Source: Rhizobium sp. CCGE531 (lineage in GTDB: Bacteria > Pseudomonadota > Alphaproteobacteria > Rhizobiales > Rhizobiaceae). Taken from it: 64,000 nt of DNA. Positions 27,640-35,848 of this stretch are shown here, in pieces. Every line of letters starts with the position of its first letter. The stretch's first letter is position 1. Made by a program: the position numbers and the translations under genes. The notes beneath the pieces are model-generated. The model worked only from the letters and a program-made list of their open reading frames with translations. It made no database searches and was not told the DNA's origin. The DNA is taken from contig NZ_CP032684.1 in NCBI RefSeq assembly GCF_003627795.1, positions 2,705,001-2,769,000 on the forward strand, in the 5' to 3' direction.

Positions 27640-28131
27640 CTACCAGTGATTGGAAGGAGCCTCCGCTGCTTCCAATTCCTTCAGCCTGCGATAGGTTGCC
27701 TTTGTCGTTCCGGGCGGCAGCGCGTCGATCGCAAAGAAACCGCTTTCGACGATCTCGCGATCCGGCTTGCGCGGCGCGGTCTGCGTGACCTCGACACGGT
27801 AGAAAACGACGTGGTCTCGTTTGCTGGTGCGATTGTTGAAATAGACGTGGAAGAGCTGCGGCCGGCCCGTGATCACCAGATTGCCCTCCTCCCGCAGCTC
27901 CTTGGTCAACGCCTGCTCCACCGTCTCATGGCGCTCGACCCCGCCGCCGGGCATGTGCCAGCCGGCGATATAGGAGTGCCGCACCAGGAAAACTCTCCCC
28001 TCCCGATCGAAGCAGGCCGCGCGCACGCCAAGCGTCATGCTGCGGGTCAGGCCGAAATAGACATGCAGCGCCCGACCGAACAAGCGCACCGCCAACCCCT
28101 GCTTTTCGTCCCTCGAAATCTCGTCGCTCAT
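27640..28131 (-). CDS. NUDIX hydrolase with variant box
   Basis: This 163-residue NUDIX protein has the box GGGVERHETVEQ followed by KELREEGNL, so the Arg and the last Gly of the consensus REUxEExGU are replaced by Lys and Asn. The three catalytic glutamates remain, so activity is likely. The ATG at 28131 (MSDEISRDE) gives the family length; the longer frame adds 19 residues. It is divergent from the metallophosphoesterase with about 70 bases between starts, and converges on yqjG. The substrate (a nucleoside diphosphate derivative) is not known. Confidence 0.85.
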   Translation of the reverse strand: MSDEISRDEKQGLAVRLFGRALHVYFGLTRSMTLGVRAACFDREGRVFLVRHSYIAGWHMPGGGVERHETVEQALTKELREEGNLVITGRPQLFHVYFNNRTSKRDHVVFYRVEVTQTAPRKPDREIVESGFFAIDALPPGTTKATYRRLKELEAAEAPSNHW

Positions 28132-28199
28132 GCGTGAAACCCGGTGCCCCGATCTGCAATGAGGTTGGGGATGTATTTGTTTTGACAATAGAGTGGGCT

Positions 28200-29120
28200 A
28201 TGTCTCATCCCATGTTCAAGCTCGCGCATATTTCCGATGTTCACCTTGGTCCGCTGCCACGCCTTTCGATCAGAGAACTCGCCTCCAAACGCATTACCGG
28301 ATTTGTGAACTGGCACCGGAACCGGCGCAAGCATCTTTTTGGCGGTACGCTCGATCTCCTTCTTGACGACATCAAGGCGAAGCAGGCCGATCATCTCGCC
28401 GTAACCGGCGATCTCGTCAATCTTGCAAGCGGCATGGAGATCCAGACTGCAGCAGCATGGCTGAAGACGGTCGGCGATCCCCTCAACACTTCCGTCGTTC
28501 CCGGCAATCACGATGCCTATGTGCCCGGCGCATACGAAAAGGCCATGCGCGCCTGGTATCCCTATGTCAGGGGCGACGGCGCTCCCGCCGAATGGCCGGA
28601 AAACCAGCGCATTTTTCCCTATCTGCGTATTCGGGGCCAGGTCGCGCTGATCGGCTGCTCGACCGCCGTCGCCACGCCGCCCTTTGCCGCCAGCGGCTTC
28701 TACTCCGCCCGCCAGGCGCGCGAGACGGTGAACATTCTGCGCGCGGCCGAAGATGCCGGGCTCTTTCGCGTCGTCATGATCCATCACCCGCCGATTCGCG
28801 GCGCGACCAGCTTCTACAAGCGCATGATTGGCATTCGCCGCTTTGCAGCCGTCCTATCGACGGGCGGCGCGGAGCTGGTCCTGCATGGGCACACGCATCT
28901 CAACACCTTGCATTGGCTGCGCGGCCAGATGGGTCCGGTGCCGATCGTCGGGATCGCTTCCGCCTCGCAAGGGGTTGGCGGCCTGAAGCCGCGCGCCGCC
29001 TATAACCTCTTTACCATCGCCGGTCGTCCCGGCGCCTGGGAGTTGAAGGCTGAGCGCTACAGCCTCAACGACAAGGGCAGTGGCGTCGATCCGGAAGGCC
29101 TCGATATCCTAGCGATATGA
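28200..29120 (+). CDS. Calcineurin-like metallophosphoesterase
   Basis: This 306-residue protein contains all metallophosphoesterase motifs in order: ISDVHLG near residue 10, TGDLVN near 68, GNHDAY near 101, HHPP near 197, and LHGHTH near 229. Family members split phosphodiesters such as cyclic nucleotides, UDP-sugars or nucleic acids with a two-metal centre; no signal peptide is evident. The ATG at 28200 is chosen, while the in-frame ATG at 28212 would also keep the domain. It stands alone; the substrate is unknown. Confidence 0.9.
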   Translation: MSHPMFKLAHISDVHLGPLPRLSIRELASKRITGFVNWHRNRRKHLFGGTLDLLLDDIKAKQADHLAVTGDLVNLASGMEIQTAAAWLKTVGDPLNTSVVPGNHDAYVPGAYEKAMRAWYPYVRGDGAPAEWPENQRIFPYLRIRGQVALIGCSTAVATPPFAASGFYSARQARETVNILRAAEDAGLFRVVMIHHPPIRGATSFYKRMIGIRRFAAVLSTGGAELVLHGHTHLNTLHWLRGQMGPVPIVGIASASQGVGGLKPRAAYNLFTIAGRPGAWELKAERYSLNDKGSGVDPEGLDILAI

Positions 29121-29212
29121 TCGCCGTTTTAGGATGTCGCACCGCATCGTTTCGGTGGCGTTTCCCAAGATACGGAGCTACAATCGAGCCATCGGAATCC
29201 CGGGAGGATAGG

Positions 29213-29779
29213 ATGGATTTTAAGGCCACGATGAAAAGCTCCTCGACTGTGGCGCTTGCTGTCGGATTCTTGTTTGCCGCCAGCCTGCAAGCCATCGCCG
29301 CCGGCTCCGAAAGCGACGAAACGGCCCCGCCGCCCAAGAGCGAGACCACGACCAAATGCACTGACGGCAAGGTTTGGGACAAGGACAAGAAGGAATGCGT
29401 GAAGCCGAAGCAAAGCGGCTTCAATGACGATCAGCTGTTTAAGGCAGCGCGCGAATTCGCCTATGCGGGCCAGTATGACAACGCCATCACTGTCCTGAAG
29501 CTCGCAAGGAACCAGAACGACCCCCGCATCCTCAACTATCTTGGTTACGCCAATCGCAAGGCCGGCCGCATGGAGCTCGGCATGAGCTACTATCGCAAGG
29601 CGCTGCAGCGCGATGAGAATTATATCCTTGCGCGCTCCTATATGGGACAGGCCCTTCTCGAGCGGGGTGACGTTCAGGGCGCGCGCGTCCAGCTGGTCGA
29701 GATTCGCGACCGCGGCGGCGAAAATACCTGGGCTTACCGCTCGCTGCTGCAATCGCTCAAGGGCCAGGTCACCTATTGA
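29213..29779 (+). CDS. Exported TPR-repeat protein
   Basis: This 188-residue protein has a signal peptide (about residues 1-29, with ALAVGFLFAASLQAIAA), a short charged stretch with a Cys pair (CTDGKVWDKDKKEC), and two or three TPR-type helical repeats from about residue 75 to 175. It is likely periplasmic and mediates protein contacts. The ATG at 29213 has GGGAGGATAG upstream; the longer frame is not supported. It lies about 200 bases before the ECF sigma gene on the same strand, which may or may not be meaningful. The function is unknown. Confidence 0.82.
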   Translation: MDFKATMKSSSTVALAVGFLFAASLQAIAAGSESDETAPPPKSETTTKCTDGKVWDKDKKECVKPKQSGFNDDQLFKAAREFAYAGQYDNAITVLKLARNQNDPRILNYLGYANRKAGRMELGMSYYRKALQRDENYILARSYMGQALLERGDVQGARVQLVEIRDRGGENTWAYRSLLQSLKGQVTY

Positions 29780-29987
29780 GGCAGCGTGGGTCAGCGCATA
29801 CGCAGATCGCCGCCCGGAGAAAGACAGTTAAGTGCGAGTGTTTTGAAGGCTTGCGAAACGGCACGGAAATGGTTCATACCAACACAGGACGATCATTCTG
29901 CTCGCATCACCCTTTCCAAGGGAAAGGTCACTATTTGCGGAAGCAGGTCGCCCATGTGACAACCTCCAACGCCTCTTTGGAAAGACC

Positions 29988-30500
29988 ATGCCAACGCCGG
30001 TAGCAGCCATCGATATCAGACGCGATCTGGTCGGCCTTCTTCCGAAGCTTCGCCGCTTCGCGGTGACGCTGACCGGCGATCTGGCCGAGGCGGACGAGCT
30101 CGTCCAGAGCGTCTGTCAGCGCGGCATCGCCAAGTTCCATCTGTGGAACAGCGGCGGCAAGCTGGAAAGCTGGCTCTACACCATGGCTCGGCATCAATGG
30201 ATCGACGAAGCGCGGCGCCACAAGCTGCGCCCCGCCGCCAAGGGCAATGCCCTGGAACAGGGCGACCTCGCATCCGGGACACATTTAAATCCGGTGGAAG
30301 ACGGAGAAGCGCATCGCCTCGTCACATCTTTGCCCGAAGGACTTGCCAGTGTCTTCCTGCTGGTCGATGTCGAAAGACACAGTTACAAGCAGGCGGCCGA
30401 TATCCTCGGCATTCCGCTATCGGCCGTGATGTCGCGGCTCTCCAGCGCACGTCTTTACCTTGCCTCTCAGGGTCACAGTCGCTCGCCTCGAAGGTTTTAA
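29988..30500 (+). CDS. ECF-family RNA polymerase sigma factor
   Basis: This 170-residue protein is an extracytoplasmic-function sigma factor. Region 2 (about 18-80) contains DLAEADELVQSVCQR and WLYTMARHQWIDEARR for -10 recognition; region 4 (about 110-158) has LPEGLASVFLLVDVE and YKQAADILGIPLSAVMSRLSSAR, the -35-binding helix-turn-helix. It is followed 13 bases later by a single-pass membrane protein that is probably its anti-sigma factor, so activity is likely controlled by an envelope signal. No autoregulated promoter of known ECF type was identified upstream. Confidence 0.92.
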   Translation: MPTPVAAIDIRRDLVGLLPKLRRFAVTLTGDLAEADELVQSVCQRGIAKFHLWNSGGKLESWLYTMARHQWIDEARRHKLRPAAKGNALEQGDLASGTHLNPVEDGEAHRLVTSLPEGLASVFLLVDVERHSYKQAADILGIPLSAVMSRLSSARLYLASQGHSRSPRRF

Positions 30501-30512
30501 GCATTGCAAGAC

Positions 30513-31346
30513 ATGAAAAAAACGCCGCTGGAAGTCCGCTTGTCCGCCTTCATGGATGGCGAAACGAGCCGTGAAGAAAAGGAAGAGCTGGAGAAGCTCA
30601 TCGCTTCCGATCCGAATGCGCAGCGCATATTCAATGAGCTGAAGCACGGGTCCGATGTCGGCCGCAAGGCTTTCGACGAGGTTTTGAAAGAGCCGGTGCC
30701 GCTTGCGCTTGTTCGTTCCATCAAGAGCGCCCAGCCTCCGAAGACTCGCGACCCTTCCCCCCGTCTCGCCCGGCCATCTCTGAAATTGGCGCCGAACGGC
30801 CGGCAGTCGCTGGCTGCAGCCCTGATCCTCTTCGCACTCGGCGGCGGCATAGGTTATCTTTTCGGCACGCAACCTGCCAACGCGCCGGAGGCGGCACCCG
30901 TCACCCCTGCCCAGGTCGCGATGCGAAACTGGCTGGATGACATAGCCGCCTATCATCGCATCTACTCGCGCCAGCCGCACCATATGGTCGAACTGCAGGC
31001 AAGCGAACTGGACGAGATCGGCAAGTGGCTGGCAAGCACGGTCGGCGTGAAGTTCAATTTCCCGGATCTGGCCGCCGACGGCCTCGTCTTCCAGGGGGCG
31101 CGGATGTTTATCGCCGGCGGCAAGCCCGTCGGACAGCTGATCTACAAGAACCTCGATGGAGACGTCGTCGCCGTCTGTTTCACCAAAACCGACGGCGTCG
31201 CCAACGACAGCGATTTCAACGAGACCATCAAGGACGATATCAGCATCGTCTCCTGGCATCGCGATGGCACGACCTACGCCGTCGTCGGCCCCTCGTCGGA
31301 TGCGATGCTCGACCAGATCGCCAACAGGGTATCGTCGGAGATCTGA
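30513..31346 (+). CDS. Transmembrane anti-sigma factor
   Basis: This 277-residue protein starts with an anti-sigma-like helical domain (VRLSAFMDGE, residues about 7-45), has a single hydrophobic helix near 100-120, and a C-terminal domain of about 150 residues on the far side of the membrane. The His-Cys-Cys zinc motif of ZAS-type anti-sigmas is absent, so it is of the zinc-free kind. The ATG at 30513 is preferred to an in-frame TTG at 30504. It follows the ECF gene by 12 bases, and the two form one operon. The sensed signal is unknown. Confidence 0.87.
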   Translation: MKKTPLEVRLSAFMDGETSREEKEELEKLIASDPNAQRIFNELKHGSDVGRKAFDEVLKEPVPLALVRSIKSAQPPKTRDPSPRLARPSLKLAPNGRQSLAAALILFALGGGIGYLFGTQPANAPEAAPVTPAQVAMRNWLDDIAAYHRIYSRQPHHMVELQASELDEIGKWLASTVGVKFNFPDLAADGLVFQGARMFIAGGKPVGQLIYKNLDGDVVAVCFTKTDGVANDSDFNETIKDDISIVSWHRDGTTYAVVGPSSDAMLDQIANRVSSEI

Positions 31347-31444
31347 CGGGGCCACCTGCCTTGCAGCTTGCGGCCGAACGCCGGTCGGTGGATAATGATC
31401 CCGCGGCAATCACAAGAGTCCGATATTCTTGCTGGAGTTTCGAC

Positions 31445-31648
31445 ATGTCCGACATTCTGATGACCATTCCGGAAATCGACAGGCGCATTGCGATCATAAG
31501 GGAAAATCTTCGCGAACTGATCGAGCAGGCCGCCGCCTTTTCCGGCGCAGCCGACGAAGAACGGACCTCGGAACGGATCGCTGAGCAGGAAGAAGAGCTC
31601 GAGCGCCTGACGAAGCAACGCGACGAGCTTGCCAAGGGCAAACCCTGA
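31445..31648 (+). CDS. Small coiled-coil protein
   Basis: This 67-residue protein (start MSDILMTIPEIDR) is almost wholly helical and charged, with heptad-like Leu/Ile spacing (IDRRIAIIRENLRELIEQ and EEELERLTKQRDEL), so it is probably a coiled coil. The ATG at 31445 comes 98 bases after the anti-sigma stop, on the same strand. Its function is unknown. Small charged coiled-coil proteins of this kind are widespread in rhizobia. Confidence 0.7.
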   Translation: MSDILMTIPEIDRRIAIIRENLRELIEQAAAFSGAADEERTSERIAEQEEELERLTKQRDELAKGKP

Positions 31649-31895
31649 GCAAATACACCACCGAAGCACATGTTTCGCCACGGACGTCGGGCGACGCCGT
31701 AATGTCGAACGATGATGGTACAATTTCCGCTGACATCGGCGCCGATACACGCTATAGAGGTTGCAGCGACCCATGGGGAGAGCACTCGGATGAAAAATCA
31801 CGGCACGGGAACTCACCGCTGAAAAGCAGTGCCGTGAAGGGCTGCTTTATCGGCCCGATCATCAGATTGCTATCTTTCGCCCGCGGAGGGCACTC

Positions 31896-33740
31896 ATGTT
31901 TCGTCGCTTTGAAGAGCTTGTCGATCCGTTCCAGGATCATGGCGAGCAGCAACCATCGTCCACGACCTGGCACTATCTTCTAACCAACCTTCGCCCGTTT
32001 CGCACAGTCATGACGATCAGCCTCAGCTTGACCGTGATCGGCGCCGTCATCGAGATCTGGCTCATCGGCTATTCCAGCCGGCTGGTGGATAATCTCGCCG
32101 TCGCCCACCGGGAGGATTTCTGGACATCCGAAGGGACCGGCTTGCTGTGTGCGGCCGCCTTGGTGCTGATCGGACGGCCTCTTGCCGGTTATCTCCGCGA
32201 AAGTCTCGATGACATCGCATTCCGGCCCAATGCCGAGACCTTGTTTCGTTGGCGAGCCCATCGTCACGTCCTTCGGCAATCGGTCGGCTGGTTTCGCCAG
32301 GATTTTTCCGGTCGCATCGCGAGTCAGGTTCGCGACATCGGCACCGCCGCAACGGGTGCCGCCTATGCGGTCCTGCACACGCTGTTCTTTGTCACGATCT
32401 ATGTGGCCGGCTCGCTCTGGCTGATGGCCTCGATCGACCCGCGCCTGATCTGGCCTCTGGCCGTCTGGCTCCTCTGCTATCTCGGCCTGATGGTCTATGT
32501 CATCCCTCGCCTGCGAAAAGCCTCGGAGGAATTTCAAGGAACCTATGCCGCATTGACGGGTATGCTGGTCGATACCTACGCCAATATCGACCTCATCAAG
32601 CTTTTCGCCAATGCAAAGGCGGAAGACCAAGAGGCCCGGCATCGTTTCGCACTAACCCGCAAAACATTCATTCGCGTGCAGAGGCTCGAAGTGCTTGTTA
32701 ATTCGAGCATGCTGTTTCTCGGCAGTTTCCTTATCGTCGCGCTTGTCGGCTATGCAGTCGTTCTTTGGCAGTCCGGTGGCGCGCCGCTCGGGCTCATTGC
32801 GGCATCCCTAGCCTTGAGCTTCCGCATAACCGGCATGGCCGAATGGATGCTGGATGCGGTCTCCTCACTTTTTTCCTATCTCGGCGCCATGCGGCAATCC
32901 CTGTTGACCGTCTCGCAACCGCTCGCCATTACGGATGCGCCGGAGGCTCAGTCGCTTGCCGTTACAAGGGGCGAGATCGTCTTCCGGCAGGTCACGCACC
33001 ACTACGGCAAGGGAGACGGCGGGCTGGATGGCGTTTCCCTGCGAATTGCGGCGGGCCAGAAGGTCGGCCTTGTCGGCCGCTCCGGCACCGGCAAATCGAC
33101 CCTGGTCAACCTGCTGCTGCGCTTCTTCGATCCGGAGGCAGGGTCCATCGAGATCGATGGCCAGGATATTCGACAGGTGACGCAGGATAGCCTGCGCCAG
33201 CAGATTGCTGTGGTCAGCCAGGAGGCGTCGCTCCTTCACCGCTCCATTCGCGATAACATCGCGCATGGCAATCCTTGCTTTTCGGAGGATGCGATTGTCG
33301 CCGCGGCCGAGAAGGCAGCCGCGAGCGATTTCATCGCAAAGCTGCGGGATCAGGAGGGACGAACCGGCTTCGACGCTCATGCCGGCGAACGCGGCGTTCA
33401 GCTCTCCGGCGGTCAAAGGCAACGCGTGGCAATCGCGCGCGCCATCCTCAAGGATGCCCCGATCCTGGTACTCGACGAGGCAACATCCGCCCTCGATTCG
33501 GAAGTGGAAGCCGAAATCCAGGACACGCTTTACGGCATCATGGAAAACAAGACGGTCATCGCCATCGCGCATCGCCTGTCGACCATTGCGCGCATGGACC
33601 GTATCGTCGTGCTGGACCAAGGCCGCATCGTCGAGGATGGCACGCATTCGGAGTTGATCGCTCAAAACGGCATCTACGCAACGCTGTGGTCGCACCAATC
33701 CGGCGGCTTCATCGAAGGCGACGAGCCGACTGCAGACTGA
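31896..33740 (+). CDS. MsbA-like ABC exporter, fused permease and ATPase (3 of 3)
   Basis: This 614-residue half-transporter has six N-terminal helices (about 30-320) and an ATPase with GRSGTGKST, LSGGQRQR, ILVLDEA and AHRLST, all complete. It is the third exporter of the same type in 28 kb and starts like them (MFRRFEELVDPF). A ribosome site GGAGGG lies upstream of the ATG. It ends at a strong bidirectional terminator shared with leuA. It should act as a dimer exporting a lipid or another hydrophobic compound; the substrate is unknown. Confidence 0.9.
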   Translation: MFRRFEELVDPFQDHGEQQPSSTTWHYLLTNLRPFRTVMTISLSLTVIGAVIEIWLIGYSSRLVDNLAVAHREDFWTSEGTGLLCAAALVLIGRPLAGYLRESLDDIAFRPNAETLFRWRAHRHVLRQSVGWFRQDFSGRIASQVRDIGTAATGAAYAVLHTLFFVTIYVAGSLWLMASIDPRLIWPLAVWLLCYLGLMVYVIPRLRKASEEFQGTYAALTGMLVDTYANIDLIKLFANAKAEDQEARHRFALTRKTFIRVQRLEVLVNSSMLFLGSFLIVALVGYAVVLWQSGGAPLGLIAASLALSFRITGMAEWMLDAVSSLFSYLGAMRQSLLTVSQPLAITDAPEAQSLAVTRGEIVFRQVTHHYGKGDGGLDGVSLRIAAGQKVGLVGRSGTGKSTLVNLLLRFFDPEAGSIEIDGQDIRQVTQDSLRQQIAVVSQEASLLHRSIRDNIAHGNPCFSEDAIVAAAEKAAASDFIAKLRDQEGRTGFDAHAGERGVQLSGGQRQRVAIARAILKDAPILVLDEATSALDSEVEAEIQDTLYGIMENKTVIAIAHRLSTIARMDRIVVLDQGRIVEDGTHSELIAQNGIYATLWSHQSGGFIEGDEPTAD

Positions 33741-33750
33741 CGCGCGACAA

Positions 33751-33783
33751 AAAGCCCCCTCGAACATCGAGGGGGCGCTTTTC
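33751..33783. terminator. Bidirectional terminator between ABC exporter and leuA
   Basis: A perfect ten-base stem (GCCCCCTCGA / TCGAGGGGGC, loop ACA) has A/T runs on both sides, so it can end transcription of the exporter on the plus strand and of leuA on the minus strand. Confidence 0.92.
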
Positions 33784-33813
33784 AAATCAGAACTGCAGCT
33801 AAAACTTTAGCGC

Positions 33814-35520
33814 TTACTCTGCCTTGATGGCGAGCACGCGGTTCGCCGCCGAGACGATCGCCTCGAGGGACGCAGCGACGATGTTGGTGTTGATGCCGGC
33901 GCCGAAGAGCTTGCCGCCCGGATGGGAGATCTCGACGTAGGAGATCGCCGAGGCGTTGGACCCATGCTGCAGCGAGTGCTCGGAATAATCCTCGACCGAC
34001 ATCGGAATGCCCAAAAAGATCGAGAGCGCATTGATGAAGCCGTCGATCGGGCCGTTGCCCCTACCCTCGATGCGCTTCACCTCGCCATTGTCGGTGATTT
34101 CGGCCGCAACGATGCGCTGCCCTTTGTGCTCGGGATCGGCGAAGGTGTGATGGTCGACGAAGCGGAGCCGCGCGTCGGGCTGCGTCACATAGCGCTCGAT
34201 GAAGTGTTCGTAGATGCGCTTGGAGGGCAATTCCTTGCCTTCCTCGTCGGTGATGCGCTGGATCTCCTCGCGATATTCCACCTGGAGATTGCGCGGCAGG
34301 TTCAGCCCATAGTCCTGCTGCATGATATAGGCGATGCCGCCCTTGCCAGACTGCGAGTTGATGCGGATGATCGCCTCATAGCTGCGGCCGACGTCTTGCG
34401 GGTCGATCGGCAGATAGGGCACTTCCCAGACCGGATCGTTGGCGACCTTGGCGGCCTTCATGCCCTTGTTGATCGCATCCTGATGCGAGCCGGAGAAGGC
34501 CGTATAGACCAGTTCGCCGACGTAAGGATGACGCTCGCCGATCACCATCTGGTTGGAATATTCGAAGACTTCCTTCATGCGCTCGATGTTCGAGCAATCG
34601 AGTTCCGGATCGACGCCCTGCGTGAACATGTTCAGCGCCATGGTGACGACATCGACATTGCCGGTGCGCTCGCCATTGCCGAACAAGGTGCCCTCGACGC
34701 GGTCGGCACCGGCCATTAGCGCCAATTCGGCGGCGGCGATGCCCGTGCCGCGGTCATTGTGCGGATGCAACGAGATGATCAGGTTTTCGCGATTGTCGAG
34801 GTTGCGGCACATCCATTCGATCTGGTCGGCGTAGATGTTCGGCGTCGCCATTTCCACGGTGGACGGCAGGTTGATGATCAGCTTGTTGTCCGGCGTCGGC
34901 TTCATGACGTCGATGACCGCGTTGCAGATCTCCAAAGCCACGTCGAGCTCGGTGCCGGTGAAGCTCTCGGGCGAATATTCGAAGCGATAGCCGCCGCCGG
35001 CTTTGGCCGCCATGTCGGTGATCATCTTGGCTGCGTCGACGGCGATCTGCTTGATGCCCCGCACGTCCTTGGCAAACACGACGCGGCGCTGCAATTCGCT
35101 GGTGGAATTATAGAAATGCACGATCGGCTTGTTGGCACCTTCCAGTGCCTCGAAGGTGCGCGTGATCAGTTCCGGACGGCACTGGACGAGAACCTGCAGT
35201 GATACGTCGGCAGGCACGTTGCCGTGCTCGATGCACCAGCGGGCAAAGTCAAAGTCGGTCTGGGAAGCCGAGGGAAAACCGATCTCGATTTCCTTGAAGC
35301 CCATGTCCAGCAGCAGCTGGAACATGCGCGCCTTGCGATCATGGCCCATCGGATCGACGAGCGCCTGATTGCCATCGCGCAGGTCGACCGAACACCAGAT
35401 CGGCGCCTTGGTGATGGTCTTGGACGGCCAGGTCCGGTCGGGAATGTTGATCTGCGGATAGGCGCGGTATTTCACCGTCGCTTCGGGCATGCCTTTGGGG
35501 GAATGGCTGTTCGCGTCCAT
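33814..35520 (-). CDS. leuA: 2-isopropylmalate synthase
   Basis: LeuA condenses acetyl-CoA with 2-oxoisovalerate, the first committed step of leucine synthesis. The 568-residue protein is of the long type known from Corynebacterium and rhizobia: the catalytic barrel has DLRDGNQ near 46-52 and HPHNDRGTG near 248-256, and a C-terminal domain from about 430 carries the leucine-feedback site. A GAAAGGAAG ribosome site precedes the ATG at 35520. About 160 bases upstream a leucine-rich leader ORF (35679-35804) overlaps a set of competing hairpins, so control by attenuation in response to leucine is likely. Confidence 0.95.
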   Translation of the reverse strand: MDANSHSPKGMPEATVKYRAYPQINIPDRTWPSKTITKAPIWCSVDLRDGNQALVDPMGHDRKARMFQLLLDMGFKEIEIGFPSASQTDFDFARWCIEHGNVPADVSLQVLVQCRPELITRTFEALEGANKPIVHFYNSTSELQRRVVFAKDVRGIKQIAVDAAKMITDMAAKAGGGYRFEYSPESFTGTELDVALEICNAVIDVMKPTPDNKLIINLPSTVEMATPNIYADQIEWMCRNLDNRENLIISLHPHNDRGTGIAAAELALMAGADRVEGTLFGNGERTGNVDVVTMALNMFTQGVDPELDCSNIERMKEVFEYSNQMVIGERHPYVGELVYTAFSGSHQDAINKGMKAAKVANDPVWEVPYLPIDPQDVGRSYEAIIRINSQSGKGGIAYIMQQDYGLNLPRNLQVEYREEIQRITDEEGKELPSKRIYEHFIERYVTQPDARLRFVDHHTFADPEHKGQRIVAAEITDNGEVKRIEGRGNGPIDGFINALSIFLGIPMSVEDYSEHSLQHGSNASAISYVEISHPGGKLFGAGINTNIVAASLEAIVSAANRVLAIKAE

Positions 35521-35636
35521 GGTCTCGTCTCTTCCTTTCCCGTCATTTCGTCCCGCGTCTTAGCCGATAGGAGGCGGCTTGGCGATGACAAATGCGGACC
35601 CTTTGCGGGTATGCTGTCGATTTTAGGGTAAGTCGC

Positions 35637-35680
35637 GAGGAGCGATGGCCAGCGGGCTTTTCGGCCGCCGGGCGCTCCTC
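35637..35680 (-). promoter_or_regulatory. Hairpin overlapping the stop of the leucine leader
   Basis: On the minus strand GAGGAGCG, which overlaps the leader stop codon, can pair with CGCTCCTC 28 bases later. The same GAGGAG can instead pair with the CTCCTC of the leucine codons at 35709-35720, so the two folds exclude each other. No T run follows, so the output step may be something other than simple termination. Confidence 0.5.
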
Positions 35681-35804
35681 AAAGGACCCGGCAACCGCGC
35701 GTAAGACCGAGGAGGAGAAGCGAGGTAAGGGCGCGCGTATTGTCACGCAGGGCAACGCGCCCACGTGCAATCTGTTCGGAAATCTTTGCGCCAGTCAACT
35801 TCAT
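35679..35804 (-). CDS. Leucine-rich leader peptide upstream of leuA
   Basis: This 41-codon ORF ends with TSLLLLGLTRGCRVL, including four adjacent leucine codons (CTT CTC CTC CTC) plus three more nearby, which is the pattern of a Leu attenuation leader. The ATG at 35804 lies eight bases after a CTATAA box, so the transcript could start close to the ATG, as is known for the trp leader of Sinorhizobium. It follows the BenE stop by 44 bases and precedes leuA by 158 bases. Starts farther in are possible, but no in-frame ATG/GTG is nearer the Leu run. The role in leuA control is an inference. Confidence 0.6.
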   Translation of the reverse strand: MKLTGAKISEQIARGRVALRDNTRALTSLLLLGLTRGCRVL

Positions 35805-35812
35805 GGCCGCGC

Positions 35813-35840
35813 TTATAGCCGCCGGATCGAAAAGAAGCAA
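35813..35840 (-). promoter_or_regulatory. Candidate promoter of the leucine leader
   Basis: TTGCTT (35835-35840) and CTATAA (35813-35818) are separated by 16 bases on the minus strand; the -10 box ends eight bases before the leader ATG. Confidence 0.45.
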
Positions 35841-35848
35841 CCCCTTGC

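Noticed and set aside
35585..35626. A 13-codon plus-strand ORF ending VCCRF behind AGGAGG
   Set aside because: It would resemble cysteine-sensing leader peptides, but no plus-strand gene follows for about 1.6 kb, no promoter is seen, and it is antisense to the leuA leader.
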